Part shown: positions 32,442 to 45,213 of the stretch, piece after piece
Layout of the letters: the number at the start of each line of letters is the position of its first letter
Numbering within the stretch: the first letter of the stretch is position 1
Assembly: GCF_020080835.1 (NCBI RefSeq)
Contig: NC_058162.1
Span: forward strand, 20,280,144 to 20,344,143
Source: Cotesia glomerata
Taxonomy: Eukaryota > Arthropoda > Insecta > Hymenoptera > Braconidae
Reading direction: 5' to 3'
DNA length: 64,000 nt
Position numbers and translations under genes: made by a program
The notes under the pieces: generated by a model
Told to the model about the DNA's origin: nothing
Database searches by the model: none
What the model saw: only the letters and a program-made list of their open reading frames with translations

Positions 32442-33557
32442 TATTAAAAAAAGATAATGAATATAAAAAAAAATATTATTGAAAAAATTATCAAATTAAA
32501 AATTTACAAAAAATTAATTGAAACGAATCAATGATACGATTTCACCGAAAGAAAAAATCACGAGTCACGAATTGCCGATCAAAAAATCAATAAAACGCGT
32601 AAAAGAAATTTTAAATTTCACGAAAACCCGAACCACGCATTAAAAAAACCTAAATCACGGATCACACACTCCCGACCTACCGCACAAACAACCTTAACTT
32701 CAAAACACACAACACTAACGTACGGCATACACACAAATCTACACTCACCGATCACTCAATCCCGAAACGCGTCACACAATGCCGAATAATCCGTCACGCA
32801 ATGAGGATAATTAATCACGAATCACACAATCCTTATCGACACACACAATAACAAGTCACTGGTCACACAACCCGAATAATCCACCGCAAACAAATAAATA
32901 ATAAATTAAAAATCCTGAACCGCGTACTAAATAATGGCGCGAAAAATGTCACACGACCGCGAATAACCTGTCACGAAATCACAGGTTATTTACTATTTTA
33001 CTAACGCTAAACTAATATAAATCTATATAATAATAATAATTAAAAAAAAATAATTGAAAATATTCAATTATTATAAAAAAAAAGTAAACGTGTGCTTACA
33101 ATAATAATAAATACCTTGATTGCTGGAGACAATACACTTGTATTGATGGCTGACAGTCAAGATATGAAAAAAAGTCGCGCTTTTCAGACAAAGAGTTACA
33201 TATTAAGACGCGAGCGAAAACAAAATCTCCCGAACGACGGTTACTACTAGGAAAAACATTCAAGACTCACACTAACTCACAGATACGTTCATAAAGAAGG
33301 AATAAGTCTGTGAAAATTAATACTAATAATAAATTAGTGTAAAAATAAAATTACAAACAAAAAAAGACAGAAATAATTATTTGAAAACAAATGACAACAA
33401 TTTTTATTAAAATAAAAAATGACAAAAATAATTATATAAAATAAAATGACAAGTATTTTTATTCAAAAAGAAATTAACAAAATTTTAATTTAAAAAAATT
33501 ATAAAAATTTAAAAAAAACAAAATAAAAAAAATTTTTGTTTGAAAAAAAAAAAAACA

Positions 33558-33629
33558 TTGTCGAGTTCTCGAACCCGGTACTTTAGGCACCCGAGCCAAA
33601 AGATTTACCGCGCGCCTATCAAGGCAGCT
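33558..33629 (-). ncRNA. tRNA-like Pol III motif, right arm copy 1
   Basis: Minus-strand copy matching 30907-30976, with intact A- and B-box-like segments and a T-run (an A-run on the plus strand, before 33555). It mirrors the left arm. Confidence 0.4.
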
Positions 33630-33923
33630 TATTGAGAATGAGTAGTAACTTATATTTAAATTGCGTTTAGGAATTTCAAGTTATCATTAACTATTAACCA
33701 TAATATTAACAATAATAATAATGATAATGATAACAATAATAATAATAGTAGTAAGAATAACAATAAAACAATAACTACAATTTTAATAATACATTTTATA
33801 CGTTTGCTTGTGTAAAAATTTAATTATAAGCAAAAAAAAAAATAAACAAGTAATAACAATAATTTGTATTAAAAAAACAAAATAAAAAAAATTTTTGTTT
33901 GAAAAAAAAATAAAAAAAAAAAA

Positions 33924-33992
33924 TTGCCGAGTTCTCGAACCCGGTACTTTAGGCACCCGAGCCAAAAAATTTGCCGTGCGCCTATCAAGGCA
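33924..33992 (-). ncRNA. tRNA-like Pol III motif, right arm copy 2
   Basis: Minus-strand counterpart of 30542-30612 with a few changes in the A-box region (GGCGCACGGCAAAT instead of GGCGCGCGGTAAAT). The B-box-like part is unchanged. Confidence 0.35.
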
Positions 33993-34395
33993 TCTTACAG
34001 GGACACAGTGGTAATTTATATTTAACTTGCATTTAGGAATTCCGAGTAAGCATTAACCGTAATAACAATTATTAATGATAAATAATAATAATAATAATTA
34101 TTATTATTATAATTTATAATTTATAAAAGAAGAACCTGAAAACATAAAAAATTTGACGCATGACGTCACACGCGAGGATCCTCGCGCTGACTTCATTTTT
34201 TTCCAAGCCTCACTTTTGGCTTGCCGACTCACGAACGTTCTCAGCTTTCATGTATTGGAGTAAATGCTGGTGGTTTGGTGGTGGAACTTTGGCGCGCGAG
34301 GGGCAACGGACTTCGGTCGCTCTCGGCTCCTTCCGAGCAACATCGACGCTGCTCGCTCACGGATACAGTAGTGTATCTAGTGGCTCTAGTTAGTA

Positions 34396-34619
34396 ATGAG
34401 GAGGAAGATAAAACTAACAAGGAGGAAGATACATCGGGGAAAAAACGGCAAGAATGGGCGGGGAAGTCTCGAGCAAATTGGAAAAAAAAAAACCAAAATC
34501 GTGGTAATCGCGGGGGAGGCCGTTACCAAAATCGGGGCGGCAGAGGCCGTTATCAAAATCGCGGGTATCGCAATTCCGGCTCAATAAATTTTTATTTTTC
34601 AAAGGAGGTAAATTTTTGA
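34396..34619 (+). other. Short ORF with RG/YQNRG repeats, next to the hAT end
   Basis: Just outside the hAT terminus an open frame reads an acidic Glu/Lys segment, then a basic segment (K-S-R-A-N-W-K-K-K-N), then N-R-G-G-G-R-Y-Q-N-R-G-G-R-G-R-Y-Q-N-R-G. RG-rich tails of this type are typical of RNA-binding proteins such as the hnRNP U group. It has no start of its own outside the transposon and ends at TGA 34617-34619. It may be the last coding exon of a host gene, or a captured piece. It is the best candidate for host protein sequence in the window, but evidence is thin. Confidence 0.35.
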
Positions 34620-34629
34620 ACTATAACCA

Positions 34630-34870
34630 CACTGATAAAAAATTTAACTTAACTCAAGAGCAAGAATCTTGAACCAAGAACACCATTTTGAAGAAAAAGA
34701 ATTTCTTGAGTGAAGAGAAAAAATTCTTGAGTCAAAATATAATTCTTGGTTCAAGACAATTTTCTTGATTTAAGAATTTTTGTTCTTGAGTCAAGAGTTT
34801 TATTTTCTTCAAAATGGTGTTCTTGGTTCAAGATTCTTGATCTTGAGTCAAGTTAAATTTTTTATCAGTG
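34630..34870. mobile_element. 241-bp MITE with CACTGATAAAAAATTT ends
   Basis: Inverted arms of ~65 bp: the left begins CACTGATAAAAAATTTAACT and the right ends in its complement. The interior is a dense set of TTCTTGAGTCAAGA-like palindromes. CA lies on both sides and could be a 2-bp target duplication. Confidence 0.8.
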
Positions 34871-35064
34871 CATTAATTAATTACTATAAAAAACTAATAA
34901 TACTCAATTAGCATCATAACTATTTATCATCTTACTAATGTCTTTATTTTTTTCCAGTATTAAAATGACGAACATTTTGGACAAAATTAAATAATGAAAA
35001 AAACTTATAAAAAAAATTAAAAAACACTTAATAAAAAATTTTACTCAAAAATATAATTGATTTC

Positions 35065-35586
35065 TTATTTTTAGCTCTCCGAGCTTAAGAGTTAGCTGTT
35101 CTTAGCTTTTGAGCTCTTCGAGCTGAAAAGTCTGATAGACGGTTAATACAACACTGATTTTTAAATTTTCAAACTGCTATAACTTTTAAATAGGTCAGCC
35201 GATTTTTACCCGGTTGACAGCAATCGACGTTGTTTTTGGAGTTTTATGAAAAAATTGGAAGTACTAATTGATTTGATATAAAATTTCGGTATAATTTGGA
35301 AAAATCGATTTCTTCGAATTTTTTCGTCATCGATATCTCACGAACAAAGGAACCGATTTTGATCCGATTAGCGGCGATCAACGTGGTTTTCTAAGGTTTT
35401 AAGAGCTGATAAACAAAAACTGTTTTTCAAATTTTTTATTTTTGAGATTTTTCAAAATCTACATGATCGAATCGGTTCAAATTTTCAGGAAATCTAACTT
35501 GAGTGGAACTCTTTGGAACCCCTCTTCGTTGATTCCAATCCAAGCCGTTCAAAAGTTATAAGAGGGTCACATTCATACAGAGACAG

Positions 35587-35665
<79 letters not shown>

Positions 35666-35780
35666 CATAGAGACATACGGACATCATCTCGAAAGCATTC
35701 AGAGAAGCTTCCTAAAGTTACTATAGTCCTTGAGAAAGATTTTCAAAATAAGGGCCCTAATTTTCATCGTTTTTTATAAC
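35065..35780. repeat. AACTTCCCGC-family repeat, copy 1 (ends degenerate)
   Basis: Shares the family's order: GAGCTC-type palindromes (GAGCTCTTCGAGCT), a TTTTCAAACTGCTATAACTTTT block, CCGATTTT-x-ACC blocks, GCCGTTCAAAAGTTATAAGA, a (CA)n tract at 35589-35663, then GGACATCATCTCGAAAGCAT. The conserved outer ends (GTTGACCC...AACTTCCCGC) are lost. No coding capacity; frames through the CA tract are artefacts. Confidence 0.75.
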
Positions 35781-36602
35781 TATAAATTTGAAATTAATAC
35801 CAAAATTTTGGTGTTTATTAGTATTTCCTATTTTTTTGACTGTTTCATTCAAAATTAATATCGATTTTTTGTCGTTAATTACTTTTTGTTGGAATAAAAA
35901 AATTATACGTCGTAAAATACTTAACATTATTAGCAAACTAATAATTTATTTGAATGCATTTATGAAATGTTTTCCTATAACTACGAGACTAGTGAAACAT
36001 TGGCATTGCTTCTGCAAATCATAATTTATTTTCATGCGGTATGTGGACTGCCATCTGTAGGACTTCCAGTAAAAAAATATCACGACATTTACTAGTACCG
36101 CCATCTCTTGACGCCAGCACTACTCTATTACAGTAACTGACATTCGAATTGTTTATAAAATTATAACCCAATGTATTTATTAAATTTCCTAACGAATTTT
36201 CGAGAAATTGTTTAAAAATAAATGCTAATTAACATTACAAATTGTATTTTAGAAGTGCTAAAGAATTTGATTTTCACATTTTATAAACACGAATTTGAAA
36301 TATTAATGAAATACTGATTTCATATCGATCGATAAGTAAATCTGTAATTTTTATTGTTTAAAATTTACAAAATCAAATTCTTTAGCACTTTATTGCATTA
36401 TTTTGAACATCTATGCCAATTTTCAAGTCATTATATTCAGGGCAACATAAAAAAAAATTTAAAAAAAAAAATCCGCCAAATTGTCGGTCATAAATCTGCA
36501 CCCGTTGCTCAAACTCTACCAGAATTTTTTTTTCGTCATCTTGGACAGTATTTTCGCGGTAGCTAAAGAAAAAAAAGTTAAAAGTTTTTTTTGGCCCACC
36601 CT

Positions 36603-36652
36603 AATATATATTTATATATATATATATATATATATAGCAACATATATAGCAG

Positions 36653-36716
<64 letters not shown>
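36603..36716. repeat. (TA)n microsatellite
   Basis: About 110 bp of TA repeats with one interruption carrying GCAACATATATAGCAGC. No other signal seen. The surrounding stretch 35781-36600 has no recognised gene. Confidence 0.95.
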
Positions 36717-36718
<2 letters not shown>

Positions 36719-36743
36719 ATGACTTTGATCGAACAAATCATAA

Positions 36744-36895
36744 CCCTGATTAAAAATATTGATTGAAAAGTATTGGGAATCAGTCACCCCATGTAAACTG
36801 TATATCTATATATACATGAAAAAGAATTGAAAGTATTCAAAAGTATTCAAATTTGATCATTTTTAATCCTTTTCAATCGATATTTTTAACCAGGG
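36744..36895. mobile_element. Short MITE, CCCTGATTAAAAATATTGAT ends
   Basis: Left CCCTGATTAAAAATATTGAT and right ATCGATATTTTTAACCAGGG are inverted. GATCGAA and TTCGATC lie just outside in inverted orientation, so the repeat may extend a few bases further. Confidence 0.6.
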
Positions 36896-37776
36896 AAGCT
36901 TTCGATCAAAACAATAAAATAAGTAGGCTTCCGAACTTATTATGGAAATAGTTCATATTTTTTGAAAAATCACAAGAAACTTCCGTTCTTTAAAGTCTTG
37001 TATTTGACTTAGCAACACCGCTTGCGCAATTACCCGGTGCATAAGTAATCGCGGTTTTTTAAATGCTATAAAATCGTAGAAAATGACTACATTTTAGTTA
37101 GTAAACGTAAATAAATTTTAAGGTTAGGGAACTCTTGCAGTGTTGTCAAGTGTATATCCGTAATGCAGAATGATATATTTTTTATTAGTCAATTAAATGT
37201 TAATAATTATTAAATGAGTAAATTTTTCGGAAATTTCCTTAAAAATGTTATTAATTAATTTAAAAATAAATTTTAAGATGCATGACGAAAGTATTTCTAC
37301 GTATAATTTTTTTATAGACATTCTTTACACTAGGAGGGTACTTTAATCTCCTTAAGTGCAATAAAAGAAAATTAATTATATTATTAATTATTATCTATTT
37401 AAAATTAATTAACAGCTTGATAATAAAATTTATAATAATTTTTTAAAAACGTTAAAAAAAATCAAATTTTGAATAAAACATGAAATATAAATTTTCGATA
37501 ACTAAGAAATCACATCGAGATAATGTAATATCGACGTTCTGATTAGCAATTAGATTAACTTCTTGTTTATTAGAGGGTGATTTTTTTTTAATTTTGATGT
37601 AGTTATAGTCCGCTTATAAATTATTTGAATGATCCGAACCAAAATATTATACCTCTATTAAATATTAAATGGTTTATTAAAGTGATAATAAATTTCGAAT
37701 TAATTTTATTTTCGTACAAATGGAAAATTCTCTAAATGAAGTTAGACAATTTGCTACTTAGAACGTCGGTATACGG
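36896..37776. other. AT-rich stretch without recognised genes
   Basis: No element end, tRNA or coding motif recognised here. Confidence 0.4.
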
Positions 37777-37955
37777 TTATTCACAATGATCACAGACATA
37801 TTCGTCGGAATGATCTTCGTCAATACCTACGCAAAAATCATAAGACTATTTTTTATTGCAGTTTTTACACTGAATCCATGACTCTGTGGATTCTGAGTAA
37901 AATCCATTGCAATAAAGACAATAGCAATCATCATTTTCATATTTTAAGCATTTTT
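37777..37955 (-). pseudogene. C-terminal PHD-like tail of a transposase
   Basis: On the minus strand a frame reads D-C-Y-C-L-Y-C-N-G-F-Y-S-E-S, then W-I-Q-C-K-N-C, a TAG, then D-F-C-V-G-I-D and Y-V-C-D-H-C-E before the stop at 37777. Paired Cys residues spaced as in a PHD/treble-clef tail are typical of pogo/Tigger- or piggyBac-derived transposases in insects. Only the tail remains. Confidence 0.5.
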
Positions 37956-38040
37956 TTTTTCAAATTTTTTGGTTTTGATTTAATTTAATTTTTTTTTTTT
38001 TTGTTTAACTGAGGCCCTTTTTTTTGCTTCATTTTGATCT

Positions 38041-39030
<990 letters not shown>

Positions 39031-40655
39031 TTTTTCTGTGATCTGCGAGTTCTTGGTGATACTTAAAAAGACTCGTAAAAATCGTGGTTTTTCCTCGATG
39101 ACTTTTTCTGGGAAGAAAATCTCCAGATTTTGATGGTAATGGCTCCAGTAAAAAAATTTTTTTTTTATATCCTTCTTTTGGGGTAGTGGGCTGTCATGCC
39201 TCGGAAAACAAAAAAGTTTTTTTTTTCTATTTTCTGCAAAAGTTCGACTGATTTATCTAAAATAGACAGAAAATAAAAAAAAATTAATTATTAGAAACCA
39301 CAAAAAGAAATAACCAGCTTAAGTATAATCCGTTGTGCCCCACTCTTCCCTACTTAGTAATTTAATATTTTTAAATATTACACAAATATAACTGACGATA
39401 AATTTGACTGTAAGAAAAAATATTTTTAAAAGGCAACGAAAAGCTGTTTAAGAGTATAATATAACTTTGAAGAAAATAAAAATCTGTATTATATATTTTT
39501 ATAATATATATTATTATAATATTATAATATATATTATAATATTATGTTTCAGGCAGTTATTAATTTATTAATCGTCGATTGTCGATCAGTTTTCAACGTT
39601 ATTCTTTTGCCTAAATAAAGTATCTGGAAAAAATGATGACGAGTTTATTAATTGCTTTCTGTGAGAAATATTATTGCTATGTTGTTTTGAAATATTCAAA
39701 TTTTAATTATGAAGTTTATATTACATTAAAAAAGTTTCGAGTGAATCTTATTTTTACTAAATTTTTCGAATTTGGGCTTTAAAATTTAACATACATGTAT
39801 AGAAAAATCCTATACTAATGTATTCTCAAAATTTCAAAAGGATATACCATCTAGTTTTCTTCATAGAAAAATATATCAATTAAGGGTCGTTTTGCACGTC
39901 GCTATAACGTAAATGCTTGCGGTTGAGTAATAATGTTGACATACATGGAAAAAACAAGATGATACTGGCTATCATATCCTGAATTATTTTTAGTTACATC
40001 TAAAGTAAAAAAAAAATTTCACATTGTTCTCGGTATAATTTAAATAATTGTCAGTTACATTTGGATTAAAATAAGTTGAAATCTCAGATGTAACTCAATT
40101 ACACGCCACCATTTTTTTTTCTAGCGCTTACGCGTGTACTAATGTTAACATTTCGTGAATCATAGTCAATAATGATTGAACACTAAAAATGTATAATCTT
40201 TGGGAAGTAAGGGCGTTGAGTTATTTAGCGAAGTAAATGAAGATATACAATTATAATTTTTATTTAAATATATTTAATTGCTAATACACGCGTGTACTTA
40301 AAACGAGGTGAAGTTACAATTATGCAATACGAAGCTTAGGGGTCACTCGGTCGAACTGAAAATTTTCAAGTGTCTATCTCGGCCCCCGACCTCTCAAGGG
40401 GTAGGGGGTACTCGATGGAAGTATATAGAAAATATATTAAGGGTAGGAGTACTTAGTTGTACGTAAGTATGGAAAATAGATATACGTTGGTACATATACA
40501 GGAAAGATTCTGTAGGTACACACAAATTATAGAATTGATATACGTAGGTATATGTACAGGATAGATTCTAAAATTATAGAAAAGTAGAATTATTTTAGTT
40601 AAAAGAGATAGATAGAGAGAGAGAGAGAGAGAGAAATAGTTATATAGGTATAGTA
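39031..40655. other. Stretch without recognised genes
   Basis: AT-rich palindromic run (ATATTATAATAT types) at 39485-39545 and a short (GA)n tract at 40612-40634. No coding signal recognised. Confidence 0.4.
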
Positions 40656-42941
40656 GGGTGTCCGTTATTTCCCAAGTTGATTTTTTTTTCGCGATCGCCC
40701 CCTTGATTTTTAGTTCTTGGCCTAAAAAAAAATATCTTACACAAATAAGCTCTTAATTACCAAATTGAACCGTGCCGAAGTCGAGTTACATTTCCCATTT
40801 AAAAAACATGGGAATTTGGAACTTTTTGCAATTATTTTTTTTTCTTCAAAAAAAATGCCACCACGATTATGATCGGTGCGTATTCTAATGAGAAATTGAA
40901 TGCTCTACAAAAAAGTTCTCTTATAATTTTTCGATACAATCATTTCTTTAGAAGTTATTTGTGGTTAAAGTTGTGTATATAGTTATTATCATAGTTTTGC
41001 AGTCTTGCTATAAAGTTTTTTGTCTTATAATCATTTATTTTATCTATAAATGTTCCAAAAATGTTATCAAAATGATTAATAGTTACAGTAACGTTAACAA
41101 TACGATGTATTGAATACATTTTTAATGATATTGCCGCTTATTTGTATTTTTTCTGTCTCTATTCACATTTATTTGTTAAGCAATTTTTAGTTGCATTATT
41201 AGAGTGCCAATGAAATCAAATTTTATAAACCAGTTATTTTATAAACCAGTATTCGCTGAAAATATATATTTTTCGGGACATTTTCGAGTTAGATCTCGAA
41301 ACGCAACAAAATCTTTTGGATATTTGTTCATTCATAGTATTTATTTATGTATCATTTTGATTTTTGGCACCTCTTGCAGTATCAGCTCTATACCAAGATA
41401 TAAATTATATAAAGACTGTATCATTACAGGACGACCGTTAAGAAAATTTCTGAGGCAGTATTGCACAAATTCAAAAACCATCTGTGGTGTTTAACTGGTG
41501 AAAAAGCTGATTTGACTTTTTTCGATTAAAATACATAACTTCACGTAAAACGAAAAATGATTAAGACAGTTGGGTTCTGCTAGGCATATTCTAAGAAAAT
41601 TATGAAATTTTTTTTATCGAAAGATAAATATATTAACAATTCACTACCAAAATTTCAGATCGATTCACCACACCGTTTTTGAGAAATTAATTTTCGAAAT
41701 TGCATCATTTATACCCAGAGGTATAGAGAGATGGTAAAGTTAGTATGAAATCTTCCATACCACTCGAGTGATGCAAATAATTTCATACTATAGTATATAA
41801 CTTCACATATAAAAGTTATATAACTTCACCATCTTTCTATACCTTTGCGTGTAAATGTTGCAATTTCGAAAATTCATTGCTTAAAAACAATGTGGTGAAT
41901 TGATCTGAAATTTTGGTGGTGAATCATTAATATAATTATCTTTCAATAAAAAAAATTTCATAATTTTCTTGAAATATGTCTTGCAGGATCCAACTACGTT
42001 AAATTATTAAAATGTGATGAAAATTTCGATTTTGATTCCCCCTGAACGCTATATAGTTAATGCAGATAATGAAATTATCAATTCAAAAAAAAAAGATATT
42101 GATTTCTTTCTTAAATAAATTAATTTTTATTAATTAAAATTCGATGAAAATTTTTTTTTTGATTCAACATAAATAAAAAATTGCTAGAGATTAACTTTGA
42201 GACATCAGCCACCAATAATGATTGTTTGGAAGGATTAGACATTGTTAATAATCTACAATTGTTAACGATATAGCCGAAAGAGCGCTTCGATGAACTCAAA
42301 AATACATCAACAATTTAACGCATAAAAAAGAACAAAAACAATATTTAGTGCAAATTATTCATGAAAACAAAAACAAACAAATTCATGAATACTTATCATA
42401 ATGCGACTAAAAATTGCTTAACAAATAAATGTGAATAGAGACAGAAAAAATACAAATAAGCGGCAATATTATTAAAAATGTATTCAATACATCGTATTGT
42501 TAACGTTACTGTAACTATTAATCATTTTGATAAAATTTTTGGAACATTTATAGATAAAATAAATGATTATAACACAAAAAACTTTACAACAAGACTGCAA
42601 AACTATGATAATAACTATAAACACAACTTTAACCACAAATAACTTCTAAAGGAATGATTTTATCGAAAAATTATAAAAGAACTTTTTTGTAGAGCATTCA
42701 ATTTCTCATCAGAATATACACCGATCATAATCGTGGTGACATTTTTTTTGAAGAAAAAAAAATTATTGCAAAAAGTTCCAAATTCCCATGTTATTTAAAT
42801 GCGAAATGTAACTCGACTTCGGCACGGTTCAATTTGGTAATTAAGAGCTTATTTGGGTAAGATATTTTTTTTTAGGTCAAGAACTAAAAATCCAGGGGGC
42901 GATCGCGAAAAAAAAGTCAACTTGGGAAATAACGGACACCC
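40656..42941. mobile_element. 2.3-kb foldback transposon, ~550-bp inverted arms
   Basis: Ends GGGTGTCCGTTATTTCCCAA and TTGGGAAATAACGGACACCC are inverted with TA on each side (40654-40655, 42942-42943). The left arm runs to about 41205 and the right arm starts near 42395, with high similarity. There is no transposase. The centre contains another palindromic element at 41561-42002. A 96-residue open frame at 41204-41494 has no recognisable domain. Confidence 0.85.
41561..42002. mobile_element. TTAA-flanked palindromic element A
   Basis: A 442-bp palindrome with TTAA at both ends, nested in the foldback element. The arms share GAAAATTATGAAATTTTTTT, CCAAAATTTCAGATC and GGTATAGAGAGATGGTAA-type blocks with the second copy at 45921-46325. 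Confidence 0.8.
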
Positions 42942-43722
42942 TAAGGTATAGGTAGAGAGAGCAATTAGTGAGGTCTTGGGTCCGGTCGCTGACCAGGCGA
43001 CAAGAGTTTTTAATCCCTTAATTGCTCTTTAGAAAAAGGTATGTTATTGAGAATATTTTGTGGAAATATTTGGGAAAAACCCTTAAGCTTCTTATCGACT
43101 AATTTTACATATTTTTAATCCTATTAGAATAAATTTTATTAGGGTCTCGTCAGCTGCAAATGTGAATTTTATTACTTGTAATACAATTACAATAAAATAA
43201 AATTTCCCAAAAATGCTCTTGCAGCAGACGATATTTTATCAGTTGTTTGGCATCACCAAGTAAATTATAATCTGGTATAATTTATGGTGATGCGACACAA
43301 CTAAGACTTTTCTAACACAATACTTAATATCGTTGTAGAAAAACTTCAATTTAAATAATAACTATATTAATTAACTATTATTAATAAATAATAATAATAA
43401 AAATTAAATAGTGATAATAAACATAAATGATAATAATAATAATTAAATAATATCACTAATTATAAATAATGATAATTAAATAATTATATATTATTTAATA
43501 ATAATAATTATAAATAATAATAAATTATTAAAAATAATAATAATTAAACTACCCGGGAGTGGGTGGAAGATATGACCCCCACAAATCGTTGTATATTTTT
43601 ATTATTGTATTAACAATTTTATTTTGAATGATAATATATTTTTTGTTCCTTAAATATTTTCTGTTCCAATAAAAATTACATATAACAGTATTTAACTACT
43701 TCATATTTAAAATACGAAGTAT
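42942..43722. other. AT-rich stretch without recognised genes
   Basis: Contains a low-complexity TAATAATAA-type region at 43355-43550. Nothing coding recognised. Confidence 0.4.
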
Positions 43723-44826
43723 ACCCGGGAAAAAATGATCAGGACTGATCAGACCTGTTCATATCTGATCAGGCCTGAAATCCGACCTGATCAGACCTGT
43801 TCATGTATGATCAGGCCTGATCAGACCTGTCCATGCCTGTTCATGTCTGGTGTTAAATACGCTCAAACCTGATCAAACCTGATCAAGCCTGTTCATGCCT
43901 GCTCATGACTGTTCATGCCTGTTCATGTATGAAGCATTAAATACGCTCAGACCTGATCAGACCTGTCCATGCCTGTTCATGTCTGCTCATGTCTGGTGTT
44001 GAATACGCTCAGATCTGATCAGACCTGATCAAGCCTGTTCATGCCTGTTCATGTCTGAAGCATTATATATGCTCAGACCTGATCAGACCTGTCCATGTCT
44101 GAAGCGTTAAATACGCTCAGACCTGATCAGACCTGTCCATATCTGATCATGTCTGATCTAGCCTAAAATAGATAAGGATTAAAACTCCATATATCAGCTG
44201 ACAAGAACTGTTCATGAATGATTTGCCCTCTTAAATGATATTTTAAGTCTGGAAGAAAAATTTTATTGAACTATAGACTGCAGTTCTATTTTTTAAATTA
44301 ATTTGTTCCGTATGACGTATCAGTTTCTATCCCCTTATAAATTTTAAATGTACAACTTTGATCAAAAATTTCGACTTATGTAAGTATGAACTTTTTAATT
44401 TTCCATGCCAAAACGATGATTTTTAACGATGAATTTTGACGCAATGACATAAAATTTTTTACTGTGTTCCATTGAATACGCGAAAAATAAGATTATTTAG
44501 TAAAAGTTTGAGTTTGATAGCGTGAAAATACCAAAATATATCAGTTGATATCGATAGGCGATAATAAGTCCTTTCAAGGTGTCTGTTATTATCTTAAGCT
44601 ACGCCTTGATCCATTGCAGTAGTGTCAAAGGCTGCTAAATTGTAGAACACACAAATAATTCTTCATTTCCAATACGTTTTCATTAAAAAAAACTTCAATT
44701 TTAAAAGAAAACAATAAAATTATAATTACGGAATAAACCTTGAAGAAATTTTTTTTTTACTTTACATAGAACCATATGTTAATGGAGCGGAAAAAATATA
44801 TAGCCGTCCCAAATAAATCACTCTAA

Positions 44827-45025
44827 TATACACAGTGAAAAATTTTGCGTCATTGAGTCAAAAATCTTAGTGTTAAAAATTTTTGTGTTAAATATTTAAC
44901 ACTTTTATGTGTAAATTTAACATTTACTCTGTTAAATCAACACAAAAAAGTGTTAAATATTTAACATAAAAATTTTTAACACAAAATTTTTTAACGCAAT
45001 GACGCGAAATTTTTTACTGTGTATA
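44827..45025. mobile_element. MITE, TACACAGTGAAAAATTTTGC ends
   Basis: Inverted ends TACACAGTGAAAAATTT / AAATTTTTTACTGTGTA, with further inverted blocks GCGTCATTGAG and TTAAATATTTAACAC inside. TA is probably the duplicated target. A partial relative lies at about 44420-44470. Confidence 0.75.
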
Positions 45026-45139
45026 ATTAATTATTAATAATTAATAAATTAAGTATAGAACTCCGTTAACTATAAGGATAAGTCATGTATAAAATTTAAA
45101 TTACTTAAAGTAGTTTGAAAGGTACGCTAGAGTTAAGAT

Positions 45140-45213
45140 AAGTCATTGGGTCAACAGGTAAAGTATAAGTCTGAAGAGCGCAACGTACATGGTTCAAATC
45201 CCCGTCGGCACCA
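45140..45213 (+). ncRNA. tRNA-like relic with B-box and T-run
   Basis: B-box GGTTCAAATCC at 45191-45201 is a full match to the Pol III consensus. An A-box-like TGGGTCAACAGG lies at 45147-45158, the 3' end reads GTCGGCACCA, and 14 T follow at 45217. The 5' strand that should pair with GTCGGCA is not found, so it is a tRNA-derived relic or SINE head rather than a working tRNA gene. Confidence 0.3.

Larger units (their letters stand above)
30153..34377. mobile_element. hAT element with ~0.87-kb inverted arms, internally deleted
   Basis: Left arm 30153-~31018 and right arm ~33505-34377 are nearly identical inverted copies, ending in GATACACTACTGTATC, itself a 6-bp stem palindrome. Each arm carries two tRNA-like motifs, AAT microsatellites and A/T homopolymers. 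The centre holds a minus-strand hAT transposase lacking its catalytic core. Non-coding DNA at 32442-33504 has no recognised signal. The right flank shows no 8-bp match to the few bases left of the element, because the gap starts there. The very similar arms suggest recent activity, gene conversion, or selection to keep a foldback. Confidence 0.75.

Noticed and set aside
35494..35779. Open frames of poly-Val/Cys or Thr/His through CA/GT tracts (also 38024-38411, 47343-47643, 55855-56276, 57944-58270, 58507-58866)
   Set aside because: Dinucleotide microsatellites are open in several frames by chance; no conserved domain. Only the parts matching the R1 RT tail were kept.
41204..41494. 96-residue frame in the large foldback
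   Set aside because: No domain and no splice or promoter context; lies just inside an inverted arm.
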